DNA of 7,954 nucleotides from Deltaproteobacteria bacterium (GCA_020861205.1 JAJBSY010000292.1:1-7954); one strand, 5' to 3'; shown: positions 1-6,738, counted from the first letter of the stretch. Program-made: numbers and translations. Notes: generated by a model from the sequence alone, not told the origin.

Positions 1-1049
1 ACGCCGGAGCCAGGGGGTCGGTGGCTTCCAACGGTATCGAAGCTGTTGCGGCGCTCGAAAACAGCCCTGAGAACATCCCCTTCGACCTGGTGTTGATGGA
101 CCTTCAGATGCCCGAAATGGACGGGTATGAAGCGACGCGGCGAATCAGGCAGAACCCCCGCTTCGCCGGCATTCCCATTGTCGCCATGACGGCGCACGCC
201 ATGATCGAGGAGCGCCTCAAATGTTTGCAGGCCGGAATGAACGACCACATTTCCAAACCCATCGAGGTGGACAAGTTTTTCAATACGCTGCGCGCGTGGC
301 TGCACCTCGGCGGGGAGAGTCCGGAGGACGGGATCGCATCCGGGGAAACGGGAAAAACGGATACCATCGTCTTCGGTTCGCCGGTGCCCTCCTTGCTCCA
401 TATGAGCCGGGACGCGCTTACTCCGGAAACGGAACGCGACAGTCCGGCGTTGCCCGACCTGCCCGGCTTGAACGTCGATGCCGCCGTGTCCCGGCTGAAC
501 GACAACCGGGAAATGTACGTTAAAATATTGCGGCAGTTCCTCAGAACGCAGCGGGGGAGCGGCGAACTGTACGAAGCGGCCGCGGCGGCCGGGGATGCGG
601 CAACGCAAACACGGATAGCCAAAACCTTGCGCGGGCTCGGCGGTTCCATCGGCGCGACAATCCTTGCCACCGCGGCGGCGGAGCTGGAAAGCGCCCTGGC
701 GTCCGGAAACGCCGCCGACGCGGCGGAGGCGGCGAAAGACACGTTCGACGCCCTAGGTTCCCTCATAACCATGCTGCAGACGGCGTTTCCGGACGAGCCG
801 CTGCTTCGGGACGCGCCGCCGGATGCCGCGCCATCCCCTTCCGGGGAGGTGGACGGCACCCTCGCGGCCCTTGTCTCCCTGCTCAGCGACGACGACGCGG
901 CTTCCCTCAAATATTTGGAGCAACATTCGGCCACCCTTGAAAAAACCTTGGGCGCGAACATTTTTACGCGGGTCGAACAGGCTGTCTCCCGGTTCGAGCT
1001 GGATGAGGCGTTAGCGCTGCTGCGGGAATCCGGCAAAATACCGCGCTGA
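1..1049 (+). CDS. Hybrid sensor histidine kinase, C-terminal part (receiver + degenerate Hpt), 5' truncated
   Basis: This is the 3' end of a larger gene. The frame is open from base 3, and the GTG at 21 falls inside the receiver domain, so it is not a start. Counting that GTG as residue 1, the receiver shows the phospho-acceptor D27 in LMDLQMPEMDG, T57 in VAMTAHA and K79 in HISKP. Its first strand and acidic pair lie outside the window. After a loose linker (about 95-145), an Hpt-like helical domain runs from about 147 to 255. Its core reads AKTLRGLGGSIGA, where the family has AHTLKGxAgxIGA, so the phosphorylatable His is Lys (K201, bases 621-623). A helical tail (about 278-338) resembles one I associate with Desulfovibrio-type hybrid kinases. 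The kinase core is presumed to lie upstream. A stand-alone REC-Hpt protein is possible. The receiver should accept phosphate; relay through this Hpt seems unlikely. Confidence 0.88.
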   Translation, partial: AGARGSVASNGIEAVAALENSPENIPFDLVLMDLQMPEMDGYEATRRIRQNPRFAGIPIVAMTAHAMIEERLKCLQAGMNDHISKPIEVDKFFNTLRAWLHLGGESPEDGIASGETGKTDTIVFGSPVPSLLHMSRDALTPETERDSPALPDLPGLNVDAAVSRLNDNREMYVKILRQFLRTQRGSGELYEAAAAAGDAATQTRIAKTLRGLGGSIGATILATAAAELESALASGNAADAAEAAKDTFDALGSLITMLQTAFPDEPLLRDAPPDAAPSPSGEVDGTLAALVSLLSDDDAASLKYLEQHSATLEKTLGANIFTRVEQAVSRFELDEALALLRESGKIPR

Positions 1050-1061
1050 GGTCATCCGGGG

Positions 1062-1144
1062 CCGTTCTCTTTCGGGGCGTTTCGGCGGAGGGTTTTTCCG
1101 CCGGGACGCGCGCCGAAAAACGTTCCGTACGCGGACGAGAACGG
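1062..1144 (+). terminator. Long imperfect hairpin downstream of the hybrid kinase gene
   Basis: The outer arms CCGTTCTC (1062-1069) and GAGAACGG (1137-1144) are exact reverse complements. Inside them CGGGGCG (1073-1079) pairs with CGTTCCG (1121-1127) using two G-U pairs, and TTTCGGCG (1080-1087) pairs with CGCCGAAA (1111-1118). That gives 23 base pairs interrupted by small internal loops. A competing small hairpin, CGGCGGA (1083-1089) with TCCGCCG (1097-1103), uses part of the same arm. It begins 13 bases after the kinase stop codon, which fits a transcript 3' end or a processing or stability structure. There is no T run after the stem, so it is not a classical intrinsic terminator. A small RNA or a dispersed extragenic repeat are alternatives. 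Confidence 0.4.
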
Positions 1145-1282
1145 TGCCTTTCGCGCTCTTCGTACGCGACCGGGAGAAGAGCGGCCGCACTTGTTTCCAA
1201 TTTCCCTCGCGATACGGTGCATCACGGCATATACTTCGCGCGCAATGAAAACGGAAATCCGAGTTGTCCGCAAGGATTCGCG

Positions 1283-1312
1283 TTGCTTTTCGCGGTGAAA
1301 CTCTTTACTAAT
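1283..1312 (+). promoter_or_regulatory. Possible sigma-70-type promoter for the EIIC-EAL gene
   Basis: TTGCTT (1283-1288) and TACTAA (1306-1311) are separated by 17 bases in a locally AT-richer stretch just before a perfect palindrome. Both boxes match the consensus only partly, so this is a guess based on spacing and position. If correct, the palindrome would lie at about the start of transcription, where a repressor could act. Confidence 0.22.
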
Positions 1313-1315
1313 TGC

Positions 1316-1336
1316 ACATTCCGGCATCCGGAATGT
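1316..1336. promoter_or_regulatory. Perfect 9-bp palindrome with 3-base spacer (possible operator)
   Basis: ACATTCCGG (1316-1324) is followed by CAT and then its exact reverse complement CCGGAATGT (1328-1336). The size and symmetry fit a binding site for a dimeric regulator, or a short RNA hairpin. It sits about 110 bases upstream of the EIIC-EAL start codon. The right half overlaps another stem: CGGCATCC (1322-1329) is complementary to GGATGCCG (1351-1358), so as RNA the two structures would exclude each other. No known operator was recognised. Confidence 0.4.
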
Positions 1337-1384
1337 AGGGTTGGTGTCCGGGATGCCGTCCGTCAGACGAATATTTACGCGATA

Positions 1385-1417
1385 CCGCGCCGCGCCGGGG
1401 GCGCGCGCCGCGGTTTT
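1385..1417 (+). terminator. Terminator-like GC hairpin in the EIIC-EAL leader (possible attenuator)
   Basis: CCGCG (1385-1389) pairs with CGCGG (1409-1413). After a C-C mismatch, CGCGC (1391-1395) pairs with GCGCG (1403-1407). The loop is G-rich and the stem is followed directly by TTTT (1414-1417). This is the form of an intrinsic terminator, placed about 28 bases before the start codon at 1445, so it could act as an attenuator. The T run is short, and long GC-only stretches form stems easily in GC-rich DNA. Confidence 0.35.
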
Positions 1418-1444
1418 ACGGTTCTTTGGGGAACGGGTGCAGTC

Positions 1445-3670
1445 ATGATGCAGCGGGCTTCCGCTAAATGTATACAATTTCTGGATGCCCGGCTCATGCC
1501 GGGGATGGAGCATATCTCCAACAGGCCGATCCTCGTCGCCGTCCGCTCCGGGCTCGCGGTCACCATGCCGCTGGTGCTGCTGGGTTCACTGGCGGTGCTT
1601 CTCAATTCGTTCCCCCTTCCCGCGTACAAAGTGTTCATGGAGGAGGTTTTCGGACCCGATTGGCGTTTTTTCGGCAACGTACTCTGGAGCAGCACCTTCG
1701 CGGTCATGTCGCTGACTATGCAATTCAGCGTGGGTACGCACCTCGCCCACCAGCATAATGACGAAAACCCCAGCAACATGATAAGCCCGCTCATGGCCGG
1801 GCTGGTCAGTTTCGCGACCCTTCTGTCCCTCATAGCCATGGAAGGCGGCAGCCTTTCCACCCGCTGGATGGGCGTTTCCGGGCTATTCGTGGCCCTTATC
1901 GTCGCCGTGACATCGGTAAAGCTTTTTCTTTTCCTCTATTCGTTCAAAAAGCTCCGGCTGTATCTGCCCGGGGGGACGCCAGACTTCGCCATGCCGGACA
2001 TGTTCAATTCCCTGATCCCGGCTATTCTGACCATCACGTTGTTTGCCGGCGGCGGCCTGATTGTGCACGCGTTCCTGGGCACGACCATTCATGAGGCGTT
2101 TCATGACTTGTTGCGCAAACCCTTCGACGTCATGGGCGACGGGTTCAGCCGCGGCATGTTCTACATTTTTTCACTGCAGGGTTTGTGGTTCTTCGGCATT
2201 CACGGGGCCAACGTCCTTGATCCCATAACCCACGACATCTACGGGGCGGCAATGGCCGCGAACGAGGCGGCCGCGCTGGCGGGCCAGGCGCTTCCCCACA
2301 TTATGACCAAGCCGTTCATGGACGTGTTTGTCTTCATGGGGGGAGCGGGGACGAGCATCAGCCTTGCCGTCGCCCTCCTGCTCTTCGGCGAGACAAAAAA
2401 CCAGCGGCGCCTGGCGGGTGTCTCCCTCATCCCCGGGTTGTTCAATCTGAACGAGATTCTTCTTGTCGGGCTGCCGGTAATCTTAAACCCGGTCATGCTC
2501 ATCCCGTTCATCCTCACCCCCATGGTCCTGGCTTGTATCAGTTATCTCGCAGTGGCGTGGGGAATCGTACCGGGCACAAGCGCCAACGTGCAATGGACGA
2601 CGCCCGTGTTCCTGAACGCCTACCTGAGCACGGGATCCTTCGCGGGAGCGGTACTGCAGCTTGTGAACCTGGCGGTGGGCACGTGCCTGTACGCGCCTTT
2701 CGTGCTCGTCAGCAACAGGATCAACGGCAGGCGCGTGAACCGGGCGTTCAAAAACCTCCTGGCCCGCGTCACGATGATCGAAGCCAAACGGCCCAACGCC
2801 CTGGAACGGGCGGATGAGACAGGCCTGCTCGCCCGGTCGCTGGTTTCCGATCTCGAACATTCGTTCTACGCCGACCGCGATCTCTACCTCGAATTCCAGC
2901 CCCAGATACGGGCCGCCACGGGCCGGGTTTCCGGCGTCGAAGCGTTGCTGCGCTGGAATCATCCCTATTACGGCCCGGTGCCCGCGCCGATTTCCATCGC
3001 GCTGGCCGAAGGAACCGGGCTTATCAAACCCCTGGGGTTGTGGATATTTGAAGAGGCGTGCGCGATCCGCGAGCAGTGGCTCGCGGGCGGGCTGGAAGAT
3101 ATCGTGCTGGCCGTCAACGTTTCGGCCATGCAACTGGACAAGGATCTCGTCGAGAAGGTCGTCGCGATCATGCAGCGCCACCGGATACCGCCGGACATCC
3201 TAGAACTGGAGGTTACGGAATCGGCCATGCTTGAAGCCGGGACCGAGCCGAGCCTGCACCTTTCGCAACTGCACCTGCTGGGCCTGCGGATCGCCATCGA
3301 CGATTTCGGCATGGGGCACAGCTCCCTGAAATACCTGAAGCAATTTCCGGTTTCCACCGTCAAGATTGACGGCGCAATCAGCCGGGAAGTAGTCACCAAC
3401 CCGATCTGCGCCGATATCGTGGCATCCATCACCAGGCTGTGCCGGGCGAGGGGGATGCTCTGCGTCGCGGAGTTCGTCGAAACCCAGGCCCAGGCCGCCG
3501 TCTTGCGCACCCTTGGCGTGGACGCCCTGCAAGGCCATATCTTCAGCCCGTCGTTGTCGGCCGGGGACTGCTTCACATTTATCCGGGAAACCAACGCGCG
3601 CGCGGCCAGGGACATCCGTGGACGCATGGATAGATCGCGCGGCCGCGCGGGCTCGCAGGACGGAGTATGA
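1445..3670 (+). CDS. Membrane PTS EIIC domain fused to an EAL cyclic-di-GMP phosphodiesterase
   Basis: A 741-residue protein. Residues about 10-425 form a full-length EIIC of the lactose/cellobiose/chitobiose PTS family, with hydrophobic segments near 28-53, 78-100, 112-132, 144-165, 190-213, 237-258, 288-314, 337-372 and 398-424. The sugar-site signatures are present: FGIHG with H253, and FNLNE with E337. A short linker (about 426-475) leads to a cytoplasmic EAL domain (about 480-735). Its expected catalytic residues are all there: E499 of EAL, N558, E589 and E592, D619-D620, K640, E676 and Q696. It should therefore cut c-di-GMP to linear pGpG. No EIIA or EIIB domain is attached or nearby, and no GGDEF domain is present. 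ATG 1445 was chosen because homologous EIIC proteins begin about here; ATG 1448 is equally possible. The leader may carry an operator and attenuator. A role in sugar-responsive control of c-di-GMP is inference. Confidence 0.9.
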   Translation: MMQRASAKCIQFLDARLMPGMEHISNRPILVAVRSGLAVTMPLVLLGSLAVLLNSFPLPAYKVFMEEVFGPDWRFFGNVLWSSTFAVMSLTMQFSVGTHLAHQHNDENPSNMISPLMAGLVSFATLLSLIAMEGGSLSTRWMGVSGLFVALIVAVTSVKLFLFLYSFKKLRLYLPGGTPDFAMPDMFNSLIPAILTITLFAGGGLIVHAFLGTTIHEAFHDLLRKPFDVMGDGFSRGMFYIFSLQGLWFFGIHGANVLDPITHDIYGAAMAANEAAALAGQALPHIMTKPFMDVFVFMGGAGTSISLAVALLLFGETKNQRRLAGVSLIPGLFNLNEILLVGLPVILNPVMLIPFILTPMVLACISYLAVAWGIVPGTSANVQWTTPVFLNAYLSTGSFAGAVLQLVNLAVGTCLYAPFVLVSNRINGRRVNRAFKNLLARVTMIEAKRPNALERADETGLLARSLVSDLEHSFYADRDLYLEFQPQIRAATGRVSGVEALLRWNHPYYGPVPAPISIALAEGTGLIKPLGLWIFEEACAIREQWLAGGLEDIVLAVNVSAMQLDKDLVEKVVAIMQRHRIPPDILELEVTESAMLEAGTEPSLHLSQLHLLGLRIAIDDFGMGHSSLKYLKQFPVSTVKIDGAISREVVTNPICADIVASITRLCRARGMLCVAEFVETQAQAAVLRTLGVDALQGHIFSPSLSAGDCFTFIRETNARAARDIRGRMDRSRGRAGSQDGV

Positions 3671-4599
3671 GCGGTACGTCACGCATAGGCGGCTCCGGGG
3701 GGTATGCCGGAACGGGAGGCAGGCAGTCGCGCTCGCCATCCCTTGTCCGGTTTTGCCGTGGCCGGAAGCAGGGGGACGTCGTTTCAGGCGAGTTCCTGCG
3801 CCTGGAGAACGATTCGTTCGGCTGGGCGTTGCTGGAAGGCGAGGAACTGCTCGCGCACCTTCCGGAAGACTGGGGGGAGGGAGGCAACCAGCCGTCGCCC
3901 GGTGACCGCGTTTTTTTCCGCATCGAGTCGCTCGTTCCGGATGTCGTGTTGCGCCTGTTGCCCGCGGCCGATCCTCTCGCGCGGATATCCTCCATTCTGC
4001 CTTCCCTGCCGATGGCCCAGGAAGCGGGCCTGTACGCTTCCGCCCGCGACAGGTTTGATACGCTCCTGGCCGCCTGCCGGGATGAAGAGCCCGGCCTTTT
4101 CAGCGAGCCGGATCCCGTGGCGCGTAAAGCGGCGTTCATCGAGCGGGTGGCCGGCGATCCCGCGTTGCTCGGCGCGTTCGCCGCGACCCGGGCCCGTTCC
4201 CGGGCGCTTTGCCGGGCGGCGGCCTCATCGGGGCTTCTTTTTTTCCAGCATATGCCCTGGCTTTGCGGCGGTCTTGACCGGATAGAGGTTTCGCTCTGGC
4301 GGGATGGAGAATCGCCGGTTCTCGCCGGAGCGCGGCTCCCCTCGGGCGACGGGCTCCTGCTCCACGGCGCCATGGAAAACGGCGTGTTGCGGTACCGTCT
4401 CCGTATCGCCGGTATGAAGGGAGACGGTCAAAGACCCCCAATGGCGCTCCCGCGAACGGCCGCCGCCGACTGCCTCGGTTACGCGGTCCACGGCCGGCCG
4501 GACTCGCCGGGACGGGCGGTTGACCTTGTCGGCCGCATTCTTGCGTTGGCCGCGGATTCGGGTATTATGGCCGTCGGCCGTTATTCCCGTAAATTGTAA
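3667..4599 (+). CDS. Unrecognised protein translationally coupled to EIIC-EAL
   Basis: A 310-residue protein whose ATG overlaps the TGA of the EIIC-EAL gene (ATGA). AGGA at 3657-3660 lies six bases upstream as a ribosome binding site, so the two are probably co-translated. Residues 1-37 are Gly/Ser/Arg-rich and look disordered. Residues about 40-98 look like a small beta barrel: alternating strands, a PGDRVFFRIE turn, then a PDVVLRLLP strand. That pattern loosely recalls N-terminal parts of FliK-type hook-length proteins. The middle (about 105-195) is helical. The end (about 203-250) is beta-rich around RIEVSLWRDGE and YRLRIAG. There is no signal peptide or membrane segment, so it is probably cytoplasmic. 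The FliK resemblance is an impression from pattern only. No catalytic motif was found. The coupling suggests a job linked to the phosphodiesterase. Confidence 0.72.
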   Translation: MSGTSRIGGSGGYAGTGGRQSRSPSLVRFCRGRKQGDVVSGEFLRLENDSFGWALLEGEELLAHLPEDWGEGGNQPSPGDRVFFRIESLVPDVVLRLLPAADPLARISSILPSLPMAQEAGLYASARDRFDTLLAACRDEEPGLFSEPDPVARKAAFIERVAGDPALLGAFAATRARSRALCRAAASSGLLFFQHMPWLCGGLDRIEVSLWRDGESPVLAGARLPSGDGLLLHGAMENGVLRYRLRIAGMKGDGQRPPMALPRTAAADCLGYAVHGRPDSPGRAVDLVGRILALAADSGIMAVGRYSRKL

Positions 4600-4610
4600 C
4601 CGCAGCCGGA

Positions 4611-4624
4611 CGGCGGTTCCGCCG
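4611..4624 (+). other. Small GC hairpin just before the dus start
   Basis: CGGCGG (4611-4616) and CCGCCG (4619-4624) are complementary and nearly adjacent, so the loop must open one pair. The structure lies 11 bases upstream of the dus start codon. No clear Shine-Dalgarno sequence is visible between it and the ATG. It could affect translation or transcript stability. It lacks a T run and is not a proper terminator. Confidence 0.25.
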
Positions 4625-4635
4625 GATTTCATCCC

Positions 4636-5802
4636 ATGATAGCCACGAAGAGTTCCGATCCCGCGGCGACGCCGCCGTCCGCCGGCCCGCCCATCGGGCC
4701 CTCTCACCCGTGGCTCGCGCCTCTCGCGGGATATTCCGATCTCCCTTTCCGGCTGTTGTGCCGCGAGTTGGGCGCGGCCGTGGCGTGCACCGAGATGGTC
4801 AGCGCCAAGGGCCTGGTCCTGGGCCAGAGCAGGCGGAGCAACGCCACCAACGATCTTCTTGCGACGTGGCCGCCCCTGCGGCCGGTTATGGCGGGCGCTC
4901 AGTCCTCCATGCCGTATCCCGGGCCGGGCGGTTCCGTTACCCCGGTCAAACCGGACTCCCCTCTCGTCGTGCAGCTTTTTGGTGCCGAGGCGTCATTTAT
5001 GGCGGAGGCCGTCCGTATCCTGGTAGACAGGGGGTATGATTGGTTCGATTGCAACATGGGCTGTTCCGTGCCGAAGGTCGGGAAAAGCGGCGCCGGTTCC
5101 GCCATGCTGCAGGATCCGGACAACGCCGTTGCCGTTGCCGATGCCATGATCCGGGCGGCGGGCGCGAAAAGGGTGGGTTTCAAGCTCCGCCTCGGCCGGG
5201 AGGCGGGCGATGCGGTTTACTTACCGCTGGCGAAACGGCTGGAAGAGGCCGGAGCCGGCTGGCTTACCCTGCATCCGCGATACGCCAGGCAAAAATTCAC
5301 CGGAACGGCCGACTGGAAAGCCGTCGTGCCGTTGGTGGCGCAATCGTCCATTCCCGTCATGGTCAGCGGTGATCTCTTCACCGCCGCTGACGGAGTAAGG
5401 GCCCTTGCCGTCACCGGAGCCTCCGGTGTGATGTTCGCGCGGGGCGCCATGCACAACCCTGCGATTTTCGAGCAGTTCACGGCGCTCCTGGCCGGGGACA
5501 TGCGCGAAAGCCCCCGCTTTGCGGACGCCGCGAAACTGGAGTACATTATACGGCGGCACGCGGCGCTTATCCGGGCTTTTTATCCGGTCCGTCGAAATCG
5601 GCAGGGCATGGAATCCGGCCTGCTCAAAATGCGGGCCTTTGTGCCGCGGTACGTGAAAGAATGCGCCGGGGCCCGATTCCTCAGGCGGGCCATGGTCCAG
5701 TGCATGACCTGGGACGCCATGGACGCCCTGTTGCACGACTTTTTTTCGCGGCGGGAAAATCTGGAACCGGCTCCCGTGGAAGGCGAGCGGGATTTGGCAT
5801 AA
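4636..5802 (+). CDS. tRNA-dihydrouridine synthase, Dus family (DusB-like, divergent)
   Basis: A 388-residue flavoenzyme of the Dus family, which reduces specific uridines in tRNA to dihydrouridine using FMN and NADPH. The TIM-barrel fold starts with WLAPLAGYSDLPFR (26-39). The catalytic cysteine is C143 in NMGCSVPKVGKSGAG. K183 in FKLRLG and H213 in TLHPR match FMN and substrate contacts of the family. GDLFTAADG (245-253) and FARGAMHNP (267-275) are the phosphate-binding end of the barrel. Two features are odd: Ser follows the catalytic Cys where most members have Pro, and a Pro/Gly-rich insertion (about 75-107) interrupts the stretch before VVQLFG. The first 24 residues are Pro-rich and extend beyond the fold. 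ATG 4636 has only a weak ribosome binding site, so the start is less certain than the gene. Which tRNA position it modifies cannot be told from this sequence. Confidence 0.9.
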   Translation: MIATKSSDPAATPPSAGPPIGPSHPWLAPLAGYSDLPFRLLCRELGAAVACTEMVSAKGLVLGQSRRSNATNDLLATWPPLRPVMAGAQSSMPYPGPGGSVTPVKPDSPLVVQLFGAEASFMAEAVRILVDRGYDWFDCNMGCSVPKVGKSGAGSAMLQDPDNAVAVADAMIRAAGAKRVGFKLRLGREAGDAVYLPLAKRLEEAGAGWLTLHPRYARQKFTGTADWKAVVPLVAQSSIPVMVSGDLFTAADGVRALAVTGASGVMFARGAMHNPAIFEQFTALLAGDMRESPRFADAAKLEYIIRRHAALIRAFYPVRRNRQGMESGLLKMRAFVPRYVKECAGARFLRRAMVQCMTWDAMDALLHDFFSRRENLEPAPVEGERDLA

Positions 5803-5818
5803 CCCGGCTTTGTCCGGG
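5803..5818 (+). other. Short GC hairpin after dus
   Basis: CCCGG (5803-5807) and CCGGG (5814-5818) can pair around a six-base loop, immediately after the dus stop. The stem is only five base pairs and has no T run, so complete termination is unlikely and transcription may read on into ispH. Confidence 0.22.
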
Positions 5819-5850
5819 CTGGCAACGAACAAGACGACGTGGTGGAGTAT

Positions 5851-6738
5851 ATGAAAATAGTGCGGGCGAAAACGGCGGGGTTCTGCATGGGGGTCAGTCT
5901 GGCGCTCAGGCAGCTCGACGCCGCCCTGAAAACACATGAACACGCGGGTGCGTTGCAACGGGGCACGCGGTTGGCGACCTTGGGGCCCGTGATCCATAAC
6001 CCCCGGGTTATCGCCGAATACGCGGAAAAAGGCGTCGTGTGCCTGAACGACGCGTCGCAAGCCCGGCACGGCGATGTCGTGCTCGTGCGCGCGCACGGGG
6101 TGCCCCGCGAGGTGGAGAAAGACCTCCTTGAACGGGGCGCCACGGTCATCGATGCAACCTGCCCCAAGGTAAAAAAAGCGCAGCTTGCCATCGCCGCCGA
6201 GCGGGCGAAAAACGGCGGAACTCTTTTGCTGTATGGGGAAGTGGATCACCCGGAAGTGAAAGGACTGGTCAGCTATGCGGACGGCGATGCGCGCGTGTTC
6301 CTCACGTGCGCGGAGTTCGAGGCGGTAACGCTCGACCCGGGCAGGGAGTATTTCCTGGCCGCGCAGACGACCCAGGATATCCTCGGATTCGAGGCCATTT
6401 GCGCCCGGGCCGCCGAACGTCTGGGGCATGATGTGCCCATGTTGCGGACGATCTGCGACGCCACGCGCAAGCGCCAGGCCGAGGTGTTGGAGCTGGCCCG
6501 CGAGGTCGCCTTGTTCGTGGTTGTGGGCGGATCGAACAGCGGCAATACCAGGCGCCTGGCCGAGGTCGCCGAGGGCCAGGGCATCCCCGCCCTGCGGGTG
6601 GAAGACGCCGGGGACCTGGATCCGGCCAGCTTCAGGGGCGTCGCCGCCGTCGGCCTGACCGCCGGGGCCTCCACCCCGGCCGAGCATATTGACGCCGTTG
6701 AAACATGGCTGGAGAATCTGGGCGCCTCACCCGCATGA
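5851..6738 (+). CDS. ispH: 4-hydroxy-3-methylbut-2-enyl diphosphate reductase (IspH)
   Basis: A 295-residue cytoplasmic iron-sulfur enzyme. It carries out the last step of the MEP pathway, reducing HMBPP to IPP and DMAPP, the building blocks of isoprenoids. All family marks are visible: cluster ligands C12 (KTAGFCMGV), C104 (DATCPKV) and C202 (TICDATRKRQ), the substrate-contact histidines in HNPRV, RAHGVP and DHPEVKG, then QTTQ, SNSGNT and GASTP. The length is slightly below that of the E. coli enzyme. ATG 5851 was chosen because the family begins MKIVxAKTAGFC and GGTGGAG (5841-5847) precedes it closely. An in-frame GTG at 5839 would add only four residues. It follows dus by 48 bases and may share its transcript. 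The cluster is oxygen-sensitive in this family, which would suit an anaerobe. Confidence 0.97.
   Translation: MKIVRAKTAGFCMGVSLALRQLDAALKTHEHAGALQRGTRLATLGPVIHNPRVIAEYAEKGVVCLNDASQARHGDVVLVRAHGVPREVEKDLLERGATVIDATCPKVKKAQLAIAAERAKNGGTLLLYGEVDHPEVKGLVSYADGDARVFLTCAEFEAVTLDPGREYFLAAQTTQDILGFEAICARAAERLGHDVPMLRTICDATRKRQAEVLELAREVALFVVVGGSNSGNTRRLAEVAEGQGIPALRVEDAGDLDPASFRGVAAVGLTAGASTPAEHIDAVETWLENLGASPA

Larger units (their letters stand above)
1050..1444. other. 395-base intergenic region with several structured elements
   Basis: No convincing gene lies here. The frame of the downstream EIIC-EAL gene stays open back to a GTG at 1217, but those 76 codons look unlike coding sequence. Third positions are not GC-biased, the codons are mixed, and the peptide has no recognisable features. 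EIIC homologues start close to the ATG at 1445. The region holds the long hairpin at 1062-1144, a small stem AATCC/GGATT (1256-1260 with 1274-1278), the palindrome at 1316-1336, an overlapping alternative stem to 1358, and a terminator-like hairpin at 1385-1417. I did not find the conserved blocks of either c-di-GMP riboswitch class. Confidence 0.6.

Noticed and set aside
21..23. GTG at 21 as the start of a short response-regulator gene
   Set aside because: The frame is open to the window edge. The residues before it (GARGS) and after it (VASNGIEAV) fit the middle of a receiver domain, so the gene begins upstream of the window.
104..1036. A 310-codon open frame on the minus strand opposite the hybrid kinase
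   Set aside because: Its Ser/Ala/Arg-rich, low-complexity translation is typical of an antisense shadow. The receiver domain on the plus strand is unambiguous.
1217..1444. N-terminal extension of the EIIC-EAL protein from GTG 1217
   Set aside because: The extra 76 codons show mixed third positions and no conserved features. They also run through the palindrome and terminator-like hairpin. EIIC homologues begin near the ATG at 1445.
1145..1444. A c-di-GMP riboswitch in the leader of the EAL gene
   Set aside because: This would make biological sense, but the conserved sequence blocks of the two known c-di-GMP riboswitch classes are not visible, so no such call is made.
5221..6687. A 488-codon open frame on the minus strand across dus and ispH
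   Set aside because: It lies opposite two well-supported genes whose conserved motifs are all on the plus strand. Its translation is Gly/His/Arg-rich with no recognisable domain, as expected for the complement of GC-rich coding DNA.
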